From positions 9,100,001-9,164,000 of the forward strand of contig JAWQUS010000011.1 of the NCBI GenBank assembly GCA_036365455.1: a DNA stretch of 64,000 bases. The letters run 5' to 3'. Positions 30,053 through 42,639 of this stretch are shown here, one piece after another. Position 1 is the stretch's first letter; every line of letters starts with the position of its first letter. The stretch is from Macrosoma leucophasiata (Eukaryota > Arthropoda > Insecta > Lepidoptera > Hedylidae). The position numbers and the translations under genes were made by a program. A model generated the notes under the pieces. That model was not told the DNA's origin. It saw only the letters and a list, made by a program, of their open reading frames with translations, and did no database searches.

Positions 30053-31712
30053 GGCTACTTTTTGTCTCCTTATATTATCCCCATCCCCCTAAAATAGGGG
30101 GTGGAAATTTGTATGGAGCATTCCACAATTTTCAAGATAGAAAGTTAAGTGTCGGTATGTGAACTCTTTGAGTTTAACAAACAATACGTACATAATTTTT
30201 TTAGAAATCTGCTTCCATCCCTTTAATAGGGGGGATGAAATTTGAAGGTATTGGGCTTTACGGCAATGTTCAAGCTGGAAAGCCAGAAATAGGCATGCGG
30301 ACTCTTTGTTACTAAAAAAACAACATTTGCTTATTATTGAATTATTGTTTTTAGAAATCTCCTACATCCCTTAAAATAGGGGATGGAAGTTTGTATGGAA
30401 CATTCCACAATTTTCAAGGTAGAAAGTTAAAACTCGGTATGCGAAATCTATGACCCTAACAAACAATAAGTACATATTTTTTTATTTTATCTACCCCCAT
30501 CCCCTTAAAAGAGGGAGTGAAATTTGTATTGGGCTTTCCGCAGTGTTCAAGGTGAAAAGCCAAAACTTGATATGCGGCCTCTTTATTACTAAAAAAACAA
30601 CGTTTACTTGATATTTAATTTTTTTTTTGGAAATCTGCACCATCCCCTATCACGGGGTGGGAATTTGTAGGGAGTATTCCACAATTTCAAGGTAGAAAGT
30701 TGAAACTTGGTATGTGGACTCTTTGAGCCTAACAAATAATTACGTACATATTTTTTTTTTGTAAATCTGCCCCACCCCCTATTATAGGGGGTGGCAATTT
30801 GTAGGGAGCATTCCACAATTTTCAAGGTAGAAAGTTGAAACTTGGTATGCGGACTCTTTTAGCCTATTAAATAATTTCGTACATAATTTTTTTTGGACAA
30901 CTGCCCCTTTCCCCTAACAGAGGGGGTAAAATTTTGTATTGGACTTTAGTCAACAATTGGTATCCGGACTCTTTGTTACTAAGGAAAACAACGTTAAAGT
31001 TCTTAAAATGTACACTTTTTGTTTAGAAATCTGCTCCAACCCCTTTAAGAGAGGAGTTGATAGTTTGAGCGGGTATTTGGCCGTTTTTAATGCCGTTTTT
31101 TATGACGTGAAAGTGGCAAACAAGCATGCAGTTCACATTGATGTTAAGTGAAAGAAGGTCAAAATGCAGATGCATTACCACTTCTGAGGCCTAAGGTGTT
31201 AGTTATGCCTCTGTGCCAGAAATTACAGGGCCGTACATTACCTCCTGACCGGAACACGATAGTGCTGAACACTACCATTTAGCGGCAAGAATATTAGGAA
31301 ATCGGTGGAACCTACGCCCGCGAGCTGCTTCACTGGAGCTCTACCACCAGAGAAAATGTTTTTTTGAAATTTGCCTGAAAATTGGTTAACGGGCTTCTTA
31401 TGTTATGTACGAAAAATAGTTGCATCAATATTTTTTTTTGAAATGTTCCTCCACACCCCTAAAAATGGGTAATGGAAATTGGTATGGGACTAACGCAATT
31501 TTCAAGGTGGAATATTAGTGAACAGGCACATTGGTACAAAAAAAAGATAAAGCAATAAAACAAATATTAATACTTTTGGCAAAAGATAAGAAGCAGTTAT
31601 ACCCATGGCCTTTGATGGATGGGGTCACAAGTTTTTTAAAACGCGCTAACGCTGTCTTCTTGATCTGCACTTAAGTCGGAGCAGCGGCCGCGCTACCTTT
31701 GCTCTGAGTTAG
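30053..31712. repeat. Repeat element W, copy 2, with about nine ~135-bp units
   Basis: Units start near 30070, 30212, 30361, 30494, 30639, 30770, 30901, 31033 and 31447. Each opens with a C-run/G-run palindrome such as CCCCTATTATAGGGG. Spacing is 131-149 bp. A SINE-A copy sits between the last two. The end AAAACGCGCTAACGCTGTC ... GCGGCCGCGCTACC matches copy 1 at 7905-8952, which has fewer units. Confidence 0.75.
31101..31350 (-). repeat. SINE-A copy inside element W
   Basis: GTGGCAAACAAGCATGCAGT to GAGCTCTACCACCAG. About 40 bp is deleted after GATGTTAAGTGA. It sits at the same place in element W as the copy at 8398-8633, so it predates the spread of W. Confidence 0.75.
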
Positions 31713-32415
31713 ACGGTTAATTCTACATTGATTATTTATTTGCTTTTGATTTTGTAATTGTATACGAAAATGTTATATAAAACTACTGTTCCTAGAGACT
31801 AAAAATTTGGTACAAGGATTCCTTTCAGGACGTCTAAGAAAGGATTTTTAGAGATAAATATAAAGGACTATATGAAAACAGGTATAAACATTTTGGATTA
31901 CAATAAAAAATGATCTGTGTAGACGAAATGGACAAATTCTGTCCTAAAGGGGGAAAATGAAGTGGTAATTTTTTTTATGGAAAGTTTCTCATTCCTGAAC
32001 TAAACAGTATAAAAACAGGCTCATGATAAGGAATTGTAAAAATGATCTGTTTAAGTGAAATGGACAAAATTTCCCCCTAAAACGGCAAAATGGAGGGGTA
32101 CTGTTTGTATGGAATTGAGGTTAAAATTTGCGTGGGAATTTTGGTAGTTTCTAAGTTAGAGACTTGAAAAGTGATGTTCCAGTCTTTCTGTTAGGTATAA
32201 AAAAATAGGTACGTGCTTCAGTATTTTGCCACAGTCACCCCTAAACTTTTAAATATAAGGGGTTAAAATTAAATAGAGATTTCTAAGTTATAGACGTGAT
32301 TAAGAACTCCACATATAGGTACGCTACGGGAAACTTGATTAGGACATTTCCATGGGATTGTAAAATTTAAATTATTTATAAAACGAGATCCACGCGGGCG
32401 AAGCCGCGGGCAACA
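31713..32415. repeat. Probable continuation of a repeat ending '...CGGGCAACAGCTAGTA'
   Basis: The end CGCGGGCGAAGCCGCGGGCA ACAGCTAGTA is the reverse of the widespread lepidopteran start TACTAGCTGTTGCCCGCGGC. Internal short units (TGGACAAA...CCTAAA...GGAAT) repeat loosely. No coding frame. Confidence 0.5.
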
Positions 32416-33060
32416 GCTAGTATAAAATAAGTGTTTGAGGTTTATTGGTAACAGATCGGTGCAGTCACTTATATTTACTTACCTGTTTACACCTCCTTGC
32501 CAGGTACCTAGTCATGAACATAAATACTTAGGCAATACCTTACAGACGTATTTTATATGTTTTAAAATTTTAGTTTCAAACACATTTAATTCGGCATTTG
32601 AAAATAAAAAATGTATTGATTTTTTTAATGTTTTATAAAATTTCGTTATTAATTATATTGATGTGTCATGCGAAAAACTGAAAAAAACAATTTTTTCCAT
32701 TTAATTATCAGCAATTAAAAGTTGATAAAATTTAAATAAAAATCACGTGACTATGAACGCTTTGTTACCCCTAATTGTGACGTCATAATGTTATAGCTGT
32801 TCAAGAATAGTACTTTAGTACAGCGTTTACGGCAATAACCTACATGTGACTTGACAATAATATCGAAATTGCTAAAAAAATTGTTAGTTGATTCCGTGTA
32901 GGTATGTGTGACAAAGGATTTATAAAGGCAAGGTCTGATAATATTCCTGATGTTGATATATTTATGACAGCCTTTTATGACAACCAATTTTTTGACAAAT
33001 GATGTTCGGTTCAATTCTGCTTAAGTTCGAAAGTAAGTAAGTTTAATCTATACATCTATA
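32416..33060. other. AT-rich intergenic sequence
   Basis: No supported gene or repeat. Confidence 0.4.
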
Positions 33061-33064
33061 CAAA

Positions 33065-33755
33065 TGTAGCAGCCACTAACAGCAGAAACGGTGACGAAAT
33101 AGTTCCTAAAAGAACTGTTTCAGTACAGCACGCATTGCCGCACAAGAGACAGGAAAGTTCTTAAAAGAACTATATGCTGTACAGATGACGTTCGACAGAG
33201 AAAGGATGGTAGCTCTGAAAAGAGCTGTTAGAGCTCTTCATCTGCAACCACGCTCTAACATCTTCAGTCTTCGACGTCTCCACTTCAATACTCACCGCAC
33301 GAACTCCAGCTTGAACTCATAGCCACATCAGTCTCCGCTTCAGTCTACATCTTCGGCACGCGTCGTTAGCCGGCGAGCTCCCGCGACGCGTGCGTCCACC
33401 TTGTGAGCCCCGAGCGAAAGAGCGAGTCAGCGAGCGCCGCACATACTTATACCGGCGACTGGCGCATGCGCACTGGAGTTCACCGAACTTCGAACGTATC
33501 GCGCATGCGCGCATTGCTCCCGCGCTAACCTTGACCGATAAATCGACACGTGCCGGAAAAGAGACAGAAATTGAGATAGCATTATCAATTATCTAAAATC
33601 CTATTGGTTGTTAATTATTTATCTGTTATTTTATTGGTTTTTCTTATTTCCCTTTTTTGTATAAATTGTGCTGTTTTTTGTGTAAAAATATATTCTACTA
33701 CAACCTTCTGAAGAGTTTCATTATAATCAAGAACGAACACAAGTATTCTTCTACA
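33065..33755. mobile_element. Solo LTR (691 bp)
   Basis: Starts TGTAGCAGCC and ends TTCTACA (TG...CA with TGTAG/CTACA inverted ends), flanked by the 4-bp direct repeat CAAA (33061-33064 and 33756-33759). A GC-rich centre (33360-33530) carries GCGCATGCGCA-type motifs; GTATAAATT near the end could be a TATA box. No retroviral-type frames adjoin it, so it is a solo LTR left by recombination. A 4-bp duplication suits Ty3/gypsy. Strand is not decided. Confidence 0.7.
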
Positions 33756-33874
33756 CAAATAAATAAAAATGGAATGTCTATTTGTAATATTAAAATAACC
33801 GCTTTTTACTAAACGCATATGTATTATATATAAACACGGTACATATACCAAAACAACATTTTTTTACAATTTTT

Positions 33875-34322
33875 GTCTGTCTGTCTGTCTGCCTGTTTGG
33901 CGAGGCTAATCTATGGAACGGCTGGACAGATTTTGACCAGACTTTCACTGGCAGATAGCTGATGCGATAAGGAGTAACTTAGGCTATTTTTATCTCCATA
34001 CATCCATACATCCATACATACCTACATACAAATAAGTAGAATTGGAGTGTATCCAAGTTTGACGGGACTCCCACGGGTAGGTAGCTGATGTACTTTGGCT
34101 ACTTTTATCTCCATACAACCATACATACATACATACCTACATACAAATAAATAGAATTTGAGTGTCTCCGATTTTGACGGGACTTTCACTGGCAGATAGC
34201 TGATGTAATAAGGAGTAACTTAGGCTGCTTTTATACTAGCGTAGCGGCCACGACTTCATCCGGGTAAATACTGAACAATCATATTTTTTCTCACGTGGAC
34301 GAAGTCGCGGGCACAGCTAGTA
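33875..34322 (-). repeat. 'CTAGCTGTGCCCGCGACTTCG' family repeat, copy 2, with internal duplication
   Basis: It ends GGACGAAGTCGCGGGCACAG CTAGTA, the reverse of copy 1 at 10150. Internal units containing AGCTGATG...TTTTATCTCCATACA...CATACAAATA are repeated with ~110-bp spacing. Confidence 0.65.
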
Positions 34323-34329
34323 AGTAATA

Positions 34330-35240
34330 AAACTGATGTTATGAAATACTCGTACTTACATCGAAATGATCTTCACAACAAAAAAAAATCAATTTTGGTT
34401 TTGGATTATCACGGTGCACTGCTTGAAACCATTTATTTCAACGTTTTTCATCTTGGGGAACATTTAAAAACATTTGTTTTTGTAGTATTCGTACATAATG
34501 GTACAAAACAAGAACAATAACTTTTAAGATTCGACATTTTCAATATAAATTTGTGTTTTTAAATCGATGTCAACAGAATTAATTAGATCAAAACACTGTA
34601 CGTATTGTCTCTGTATCAATTGCTATGAGTGGAAACTAACATTATGACGTCACATGCACTCGGGTTTGTCGGGAGCTGTCGGCGTGTCTTCGGTACTGGA
34701 TTCAAAAACCCATTTTTATTTTGATATAACTTATGAATTATTAAAAAAAAAAAAATAGTTTTGTTATAAAACTTAGGTATATACATATAAACTTTCTATT
34801 TATCGCCAAAAATTTTTTTTTTCAAAAACCCAATTGGTTTACAAATGGGTGCAAGTTGCTAATAATTTTTTTTTTCAAATAATCATACCTATGAACGTAA
34901 TTCTATAGGCAAATCATGCAAGACGTGTTTGTTAATGTATGAAATTTTTTTTAAAAAATGGTTAATTCGGTAAACAGATAGGTGAAGGTCGACCTAGGTT
35001 CGGCTCTTAGACTATTCCGATTGTCGGTGAGTCGGTGAGTAGTGTGCGTTGACGCATACATTTCCGAACGTTCCATTTTTTCACCGATTATCGGTCGTGA
35101 TGCGCCGATTTTATTTTTCACCGACTTTTTGTAGGACGTGGGCGTTGCACTATGGCTCTCAGTACGTTCTATTTTCCTCCTACAAAAAATCGGTCACCGA
35201 TTATCGGATGTGGGCGCGAGCCCTTAAATATATTCGTTAG
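34330..35240. other. Intergenic, no supported gene
   Basis: At 35080-35210 CACCGATTATCGG and relatives occur in direct and inverted order (TTTTTCACCGA..., GTCACCGATTATCGGA), suggesting an eroded DNA-transposon fragment. Confidence 0.4.
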
Positions 35241-35249
35241 GATTCTTTA

Positions 35250-35545
35250 AATTGACGTAACTTTTTTATTTCTGAACTGATTGACACGAAACAAACACAA
35301 AATATTAATTGGAACTTACCACAATATATTAATGGAAACTGCAAATCGGATAAGCCGTTTCTGAAATTAGCGTGCACAAACACACCGACAAACAGACATT
35401 TTCTCGGGAAAAAAGTACCCAGTGTTGTTCGCCAAAGGTCAAAGTATAATTATACTAAGTTTCATCGTAATCGGACCGGTAGATTTTGTGTGATGCTTGA
35501 ACAAACAGACAGACAGACAGACTAAAAAATTTCTAATCACATATT
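35250..35545 (+). repeat. Repeat ending in 'ACAGACAGACAGACAGACT'
   Basis: It has the lay-out of many insect interspersed repeats (TGACGTAAC start, AAGTTTCATCGTAATCGG, then AACAGACAGACAGACAG). Class not assigned. Confidence 0.45.
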
Positions 35546-35689
35546 TGTGTTCGGTATCGATCTAGTAACATTCCCTGGTATTTATTTTTTTAATATTTTT
35601 GATGTACAGAATTCACACTTCTACAGTTTTATTATAAGTATAGAAAATATCGAAAATCTTTCAAGTGTGCTATGAAATTTGAAGAGTTC

Positions 35690-35883
35690 CCTCGATTTCT
35701 TCAGGATCTCATCATCACATATTGACATGGTTACAATGGGACCAACTGTGAGGCACACCCTTTCAAACAAAACCAAAATTATCCAAATCGGTACAGGCGT
35801 TTTCGAATTACCGGGAAACGTACATAAAAAAAAAAGATCCGGACGAATTGAAAACCTCCACCTTTTTTCGAAGTCGGTTAGTA
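35690..35883 (+). repeat. Repeat ending in 'GAATTGAAAACCTCCACC...TCGGTTA'
   Basis: Same 3' end family as 23600-23795: ACGTACATAAAAAAA ... CGAATTGAAAACCTCC ... CGAAGTCGGTTAG. Confidence 0.6.
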
Positions 35884-35945
35884 ATATAATTTACATTGGT
35901 GGTAAGGAAATACTGCAGCTTAGAATTCTACAAATAATCTAAGTA

Positions 35946-36250
35946 CTGCCTCAGTAGTCTAGTTGTAGCAGGCCACTACTACTACGCTGTGGTCCTGGGT
36001 TCGATTCCCGGGTCGTGGATATTAGAGATAACGGTGTAAAATCCTTTATCTCTGGTTCTATTGAGATTTTTCCATTTTCTGGAAGTTTCCCAGTACCTCG
36101 AAGTTTGTTATTGTGCCCGAAGATGTCAATAGGCTCGCCACCTGTTACATGGGCCAAAACGTAACCGGCGAATCGTGGGTGTTTGCATGTATGATTGAAT
36201 GCATGCATTTGCAATTGCCTACCCCTTCGGGGATTACAGGCGTGAAGTTA
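35946..36250 (+). repeat. SINE-C, full tRNA-derived copy
   Basis: Head TGCCTCAGTAGTCTAGTTG with box B GGTTCGATTCCC; tail CTACCCCTTCGGGGATTACA GGCGTGAAGTTAAG. Matches the copy at 13369-13679 over its length. No clear duplication. Confidence 0.82.
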
Positions 36251-36760
36251 AGTTATATCTCAGTAGTTGCATAAAAATGAGAGGGGTCAATGGGTCAAAC
36301 CCATCGACTATGGAACCAAGAAGGCTGATTGGTCGTGGTCAAACCCAATGCCACTCACGTGAGGTCTTTTGTCTAAGTGACAGATTTTACCATTACCAGC
36401 TGCACATGTATAATACCGACCTACTACAAAACTGGAATAGGATGGTGCTGAATTATACTTACTATCCACCTGCTATAAGTACTTATACTAAGTGCCTAGT
36501 TTTCTAATAAGAATTCGCTCCCATCACGGGAGCAGCGACAGTTCCACCATAAGTAGGTATCATATTCAGTCAGTTAATAGTGTTTAAGATACCAGTAGAA
36601 TTATTTGGTAGATTCATATACAAATATACAGAATACAACAGTCGGAATACAACTTTCTCCATTTAGTTTTTCGCTTTTCACTCGCATGTGTGATTGCGAA
36701 AAAATATTTAAAAAAAACTTGTTGCGTGGAACGGGCAATGGGCAACACCATAAATGATGT
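36251..36760. other. Intergenic sequence upstream of VPS4
   Basis: No feature recognised. Confidence 0.4.
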
Positions 36761-36885
36761 CATTTGTCAGTTTATAACTGTCAAAATCGCAGCAAACAAT
36801 CGCGTTTCTGTAATTTCGTAAAGTTTGTTGTTTTGTGGATTGCATTCTAAATATTGCACGTAATCAGCTATCGATATTCTAAATG

Positions 36886-37397
36886 GTAAGTTAAATGAGA
36901 CCGGACAGTGTATTTTCGTTAAGTTACAATGCCTCCTATCCTACGGTATTTGTAAGGACGATGGGTTGGTCGATGTCATTTTGCTCCGTAATTGAGGTAT
37001 CCAGACGGTATTTCCCAAACTCCCACCAGGAATAATATTTCAATGTTTACCTACGCTTATATTAATCACTCTGGAAATGTTGTATCGCATTTTCACCAGC
37101 ATAATCCCATTCGGAACAAAAATAACATTAATGACTCATTTTCCTCAATGATCCTTCAAAACCCATGTATGAAACGCTCGAGACTGATGCATTGGAAATG
37201 CGTTATTGTTCGATTTGGCTTAATTAATGATTTGGTGTCAGTGTTTTTCAATGATAATGACCATTAGCCTGTGAAGGTTATCATTACGGTACTTGGAGTT
37301 GTATCTTAATATTTTCTCAAAGTAGGTACTTATAAGGTAATGTGACCTTAACTTTGCCTATAACTATTAAGTAATTGCAATGTTAACTTCTTTCCAG
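36886..37397 (+). other. Probable 5' UTR intron of VPS4
   Basis: A donor (ATG|GTAAGT at 36886) and an acceptor (TTTCTTTCCAG|GT, ending 37397) frame a 512-bp intron. The second exon starts 21 bp before the VPS4 ATG. The first exon would lie at roughly 36780-36885. Predicted from splice consensus only. Confidence 0.5.
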
Positions 37398-37418
37398 GTA
37401 AATAATTGATAGGGAAAG

Positions 37419-38741
37419 ATGGCTTCGTCAAATACCTTACAAAAGGCCATTGACTTAGTCACGAAAGCAACTGAGGAGGACAAAAACAAGAATTATGAAG
37501 AGGCTCTACGTCTCTATGAACATGGTGTTGAATATTTCCTGCATGCAGTAAAGTATGAAGCACAGGGCGAGAGAGCGAAAGAAAGTATCAGGGCCAAGTG
37601 TCTACAGTATCTTGATAGAGCTGAGAAACTTAAGGAATACTTAAAGAAAGACCGCAAGAAGAAACCGGTAAAGGATGGTGAATCAAATTCAAAGACTGAA
37701 GATAAAAAAAGCGACAGTGACAGTGATTCTGATGATCCAGAAAAAAAGAAATTACAGGGAAAGCTTGAAGGCGCGATTGTAGTTGAGAAACCTCATGTGA
37801 AATGGAGTGATGTTGCTGGCCTTGAGGGTGCTAAAGAAGCTTTGAAAGAAGCTGTTATCCTTCCCATAAAGTTTCCACACCTATTCACTGGTAAAAGAAT
37901 ACCGTGGAAGGGTATTCTTCTATTTGGTCCACCTGGTACTGGTAAATCATATTTGGCTAAAGCTGTAGCAACTGAAGCAAACAATTCAACTTTCTTCTCT
38001 GTATCATCTTCTGATCTAGTGTCAAAATGGCTTGGCGAATCTGAGAAACTTGTCAAGAACTTATTTGAGCTTGCACGTCAACATAAGCCAAGTATCATTT
38101 TCATTGATGAAATAGACTCCCTTTGCTCATCTCGTTCTGACAATGAATCTGAATCGGCTCGTAGAATCAAAACAGAGTTTCTGGTACAGATGCAGGGCGT
38201 GGGCAATGATATGGATGGTATTTTAGTACTCGGAGCCACAAATATTCCATGGGTTCTTGATGCTGCTATTAGGAGGCGATTTGAGAAGCGTATTTATATA
38301 GCCCTACCAGAAGAACATGCTCGATTGGATATGTTCAAGTTGCATTTGGGTAATACAAGACATCAGCTTACCGAACAAGACATGAAGGTATTGGCAGGTA
38401 AAACAGATGGCTATTCTGGTGCTGACATAAGTATTGTTGTCCGTGATGCCTTGATGCAACCCGTGCGTAAAGTTCAATCTGCTACACATTTCAAAAAAAT
38501 TAGTGGACCAAGTCCAACTGATCCTGATTTAATTGTTAATGATCTTTTGACGCCATGCTCCCCTGGTGAACCTGGTGCCACAGAAATGACCTGGATGGAT
38601 GTACCGAGTGACAAATTGGGTGAACCACCGGTAACTATGTCAGATATGCTCCGATCTATAGCTACATCAAAACCTACTGTTAACGAAGATGATATGATTA
38701 AATTGAAAAAGTTCATGGATGACTTTGGACAAGAAGGATAG
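37419..38741 (+). CDS. VPS4: Vacuolar protein sorting-associated protein 4 (AAA ATPase)
   Basis: A 440-aa intronless coding region. VPS4 is the AAA ATPase that pulls apart ESCRT-III filaments on endosomes, at the midbody and at other membranes. Domains: MIT domain, about residues 4-75 (binds ESCRT-III tails); acidic/lysine-rich linker, about 78-115; AAA core with Walker A GPPGTGKS (170-177), Walker B IIFIDEID (226-233), and the LGATNIPW segment (271-278) with RRRF (286-289) nearby, where the arginine fingers lie; the conserved VPS4 C-terminal helix ends the protein ([12 protein letters not shown]). All catalytic residues are present and the length is that of animal VPS4. The start lies just after a likely 5' UTR intron; AATAAA follows at 38859. 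Confidence 0.98.
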   Translation: MASSNTLQKAIDLVTKATEEDKNKNYEEALRLYEHGVEYFLHAVKYEAQGERAKESIRAKCLQYLDRAEKLKEYLKKDRKKKPVKDGESNSKTEDKKSDSDSDSDDPEKKKLQGKLEGAIVVEKPHVKWSDVAGLEGAKEALKEAVILPIKFPHLFTGKRIPWKGILLFGPPGTGKSYLAKAVATEANNSTFFSVSSSDLVSKWLGESEKLVKNLFELARQHKPSIIFIDEIDSLCSSRSDNESESARRIKTEFLVQMQGVGNDMDGILVLGATNIPWVLDAAIRRRFEKRIYIALPEEHARLDMFKLHLGNTRHQLTEQDMKVLAGKTDGYSGADISIVVRDALMQPVRKVQSATHFKKISGPSPTDPDLIVNDLLTPCSPGEPGATEMTWMDVPSDKLGEPPVTMSDMLRSIATSKPTVNEDDMIKLKKFMDDFGQEG

Positions 38742-38858
38742 ATTTATTGCATTCAACTTAAATGTTTTTGCTAAATGTTTAAGTTCATCAAAGTGTTTTT
38801 GAATTAAGAGAGCACTGTGGTTACATACTTTGAATTATAAATAACATATTATTATTTG

Positions 38859-38864
38859 AATAAA
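38859..38864 (+). promoter_or_regulatory. Polyadenylation signal of VPS4
   Basis: AATAAA about 118 bp after the stop codon. Confidence 0.6.
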
Positions 38865-39217
38865 TTGAATATATACTTATATGAAAACTGCATTATTCAT
38901 CTAATTATTGATTACAAAGTCATACATGATTAAGCACCACTTTGCCTTTTAATGATATTGATGTGTAGATGTACTAATATTAGACCATCCATTAGTTTTT
39001 TACTTTTTTCACAGTAGACATAAGTGGAATTTATATCTTGATGTTGTATTTATGTAAAAACAGATTTCGAAAGACAGACAAGTACAATATTACTCGTGTA
39101 GGTATGTGTACTGTGTTAAAAGTGAGAAAAATATTTTATGGGAATGTGTCTTCTGTTGCGAATCCGTTTTTTCTTCATTTCTCATTGCTGTCAAAATATT
39201 GAAATGAATAGTTATAA

Positions 39218-39530
39218 AAAAGCCGGCCAAGTGCGATTTGTACTTGCGCTTGAAAGGTTCTGTACTTCTGTTCCATTATCTATAAAAATGGCTAAGCTAA
39301 TGAATCTTAATAATCTTGCCTCCCTTAAATGTATATTAATTATTTAATTTTGTTTTTAGTATTTGCTATTATAGCGTTATCTGTGAAAATTTCAACTGTA
39401 TAGCAATCACGGTTCATGAGATATAGACTGGTGACAGACGCATAGACGGACAGACAGACGGACGGACGCACGAACAGATGGCGAGCGGAGTCTTCTTAAA
39501 AGGGCCGTTTTTACCCTTTATGAGAAATAG
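39218..39530 (+). repeat. 'GCCGGCCAAGTGCG' family repeat, near full copy
   Basis: Starts AAAAAAGCCGGCCAAGTGCG and ends GGACAGACAGACGGACGGAC ... GGAGTC ... GGGCCGTTTTTACCC. Same family as 9060-9352 and 19823-20560. Confidence 0.65.
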
Positions 39531-40530
39531 AAAATAACACTTAATAAAATTATATTCATACAAATATTCATTTGTCTTTTGAAAACAGCAAAGCATCCAT
39601 TGATCAAATAAAAATTATTTTTACTATAGTAATGATAAATAAGTACCTACCTACATTTTAAAACTTGTTCAAAATATGGTCTAATTATAATATCTACTAA
39701 GTACTTATAGAAGTTAATGAGAAATACCTATAAAATGGTTTCTTCTAAGATAGCGTAATATAATGTATTTTGTTGATTGGTGTACCTAATTGTATAAAAT
39801 GATACCTAGTTGTATATTGTTTGTAATACATTTTGTTAAAGTTACTTTTTATTAGTTGGTTTTGTTAAATGGTCGCACTATAAGTAGTATTAAGTAGGTA
39901 TTTTGCTCTGTAATAAAAACTTCACCCGAATTAATCATTTTGATATTGTTTAAACATTCAAATGTGCTGAGTGATGAAGATTAATAATGAGGATTCGGGT
40001 ATATACGATCCGAATACTAGGTTCAAGAAAAAAAATGTGCAGCTGTCAACATCTTTGATTCCAATTCGTTGATATAAGTAGGTATGTACCTATAATATGC
40101 TTGATCGCGTAATCTTCGAGAATTAACATTTATGATGATTTTAATCATCATAATTATCTAGGTAGGTACGTAAAGTTCAGACTTTCAGTCTAGCTACTTC
40201 AACAACATTTTTGTTTTGTATTTAGCTAATAATAATACCTATATTATATTTAGTACTATTCATTAATGCGTAAAATACATTAAAAGATAGATTTTATAAG
40301 CCAGAGTAATAAAAATATTGGTTATGATGTTAAAGCAGGTAGGTAGGTACTTATATCAAATTATTTCGTTTAGTATTCGTCACTGAATTGTGATAGTGGT
40401 TATTTTAATGTTGAACGTACCTTTGTAGCACTGCACATAAAATAGTGATTTAAAATACATTTGTCTAGTTATTTAAAAAAAGTAAACCCTTTTAGTAACT
40501 TTTTACAGAATCATTTTGCTTGGCTTCATG
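39531..40530. other. AT-rich intergenic sequence
   Basis: No gene; many TAGGTA(C/G)-type short motifs but no recognised element. Confidence 0.4.
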
Positions 40531-40670
40531 CTTCATAATTGCTTCGCTTTAATAAAACAGACGAAAGTTAAGCGACTCTATTTTAAAGGATTGATAGAGT
40601 TTCATGACAGCAGTATTGGCACGAGATCTTTTAAACTGTTACATAAAATTAATGATGAAATATTAGGTAG
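40530..40670 (+). repeat. Direct repeat X, copy 1
   Basis: ATTGCTTCGCTTTAATAAAA, GAAAGTTAAGCGACTC, TTGATAGAGTTTCATGACAG and GGCACGAGATCTTTTAAACT recur with small changes at 42640-42770. Confidence 0.65.
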
Positions 40671-40997
40671 TTTAAAAAAAGCACTGTTCAAAGATTGAAT
40701 TGCAGCCGAGATGAGTGTACCTTACCTGCTGTCACTGTAGTCAAGTCCCTGCGTTATCTTGTGACGGCCATTTTTGAATGATCCTTTGTTTTTTTAGACC
40801 TTTTACCTTACTTAATAGCTGGCCAAAATGGTAAATATTTTCAGCCGCGTCTAACCTACAGCGGGTAGTGTACATTTTTTCCTTTTAATGTGTAACTGCA
40901 GACCACATGTGATTTACCTAATTATGCAGTCTGGTCAACGTGGAACAGTAGCGTTTTGTGTGTAACGGTCGAACGCTGAAATGTCACTCAGATACAG

Positions 40998-41249
40998 TAC
41001 TCAACAATTAATATTGCACATCGAGCCTGCGAAAGAGACGATCGGCTCGTTTCGACTTCGTAGTGCGTTATCTCTGTTCCAAATCCACACTGCCTACGTA
41101 AGCACTGACAGTCCGGTATTGGTAAAAACTTGATCAAAATAGTCGACAAACGTCAAATAGGTACGGTGTGAAAGAGATAACGCTTTACAGACCCGAAATA
41201 AGCCGAGGTCTCCTTCCTAGGCTCGATGTACAATATTTATTGTTGAGTA
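40998..41249. mobile_element. MITE with ~32-bp inverted ends
   Basis: TACTCAACAATTAATATTGC ... ATCGAGCCT at the left is mirrored by AGGCTCGATGTACAATATTT ATTGTTGAGTA at the right, with three mismatches. 252 bp, no frame. Class not assigned. Confidence 0.75.
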
Positions 41250-42380
41250 CTTTACCTAGTTAGCGCTATTATTTTGTTGCGCTTAAGCCTTTCTGGCGCC
41301 CTAGTTTCTGGAAAGGATAGAGCTAGCTCGAGTTTTAAGTGCCCTTTATATTATGTTTCAGTATTCGGACAGTGTGGTAAAAAAAAATGCACATAAAAAC
41401 TACACAAAATTGAAATTTGTATTATGTATGATCTACTTGTGTTTATTTTTGTATCTTTATTTGTATTGTACTGTTAAATAAATGAAAAAAAATATATACC
41501 TACCTATTCTAAATTTAGAACTCGTTTATTTTTTTCCTACACTAAATGAACAGTCGGTATTTTTTATAAGGCCATAGTTTATTTACAGTTAAAAGCTTAA
41601 AATAAATTCTAACCACTAAAGTATCACGTTATTTTAATGTATATATTTGCAATAATTAACAATGACATTGTGATGTGACTTGATGATATTTCCCGCACCG
41701 ACGAATTTGTTTCTGAAACAAAAAAGAAGATATACTTAGTACATGTCACCTATAATGTACATCCTACCTATGTATACCTGGGTCGCATTACATGTATCGT
41801 CAAACATTAGAAATAGAAAATATTTTTATTTCGAGTAAGATTTTACAACCATTTTCGAAAAGTCAATAAGAATCAATAATGAAGAATAAGAGTGAATAAC
41901 TATTACATTAAGTAAAACAGATATTATGTCAATTAAAATAGCGATAAAAAACTTACAGTGAAAATATCATAAAAATTTCAATTCCTTCCCTTCAAAAATT
42001 AGATAAGAAGAAAAAGAAAATAATATTCGTCAAAACAAAATCTACTAAGAAGAACTCCGCTAACAAAAAAACTCAGTTGGAGCTCTTTAAAATTTTTAAC
42101 TTATGTCTAATACAGATAGTCATTAAATTCTAATAATGTAAACGTCAATAGCATATATATTTGTATAAGTACAAAACAACAACTATCCATTAAAATGAAA
42201 TATAGCACCAGCAGACCAGATCAGACCAGTTCCCACCATCAGCACCCGTTCACGAGTATGACGCGTGTGTCAGCCATTTGGTAGGTATTCGACAAATCTA
42301 CATTGTACCGTACACGAAAACGACGATAAAGGTGCACAACAAAAAAATACGTACGACACGACGATATTTTACGATACATT
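41250..42380. other. AT-rich intergenic sequence
   Basis: No gene or matched repeat. Could include 3' flank of the Beat-family gene if longer transcripts exist. Confidence 0.35.
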
Positions 42381-42639
42381 CTCCATGGAGTGTATTTTCT
42401 TGATTCTTACTTTCATGATGTAAAGAAAACTATAGCTTCACAACCACAGTTCACTATCTCGATATACCGAGAGTAGGCTTTTCAATTCAGTAGATATGTA
42501 TAATCAACTACAGAATTACTTTGCTTCATGGCTTTATGCTTCATAAGATCTCTTATAGGGATTAATATAACTTACGTCTGCGTATACTTACTATTTCTTT
42601 CGTAAAATATTAAGTACAACGGATGTGTTACACGGCGAA

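Noticed and set aside
30055..31720. CRISPR-like array, because of regular spacing
   Set aside because: The units are ~135 bp, similar along their whole length, and in a eukaryotic repeat element; there are no short repeats with unique spacers.
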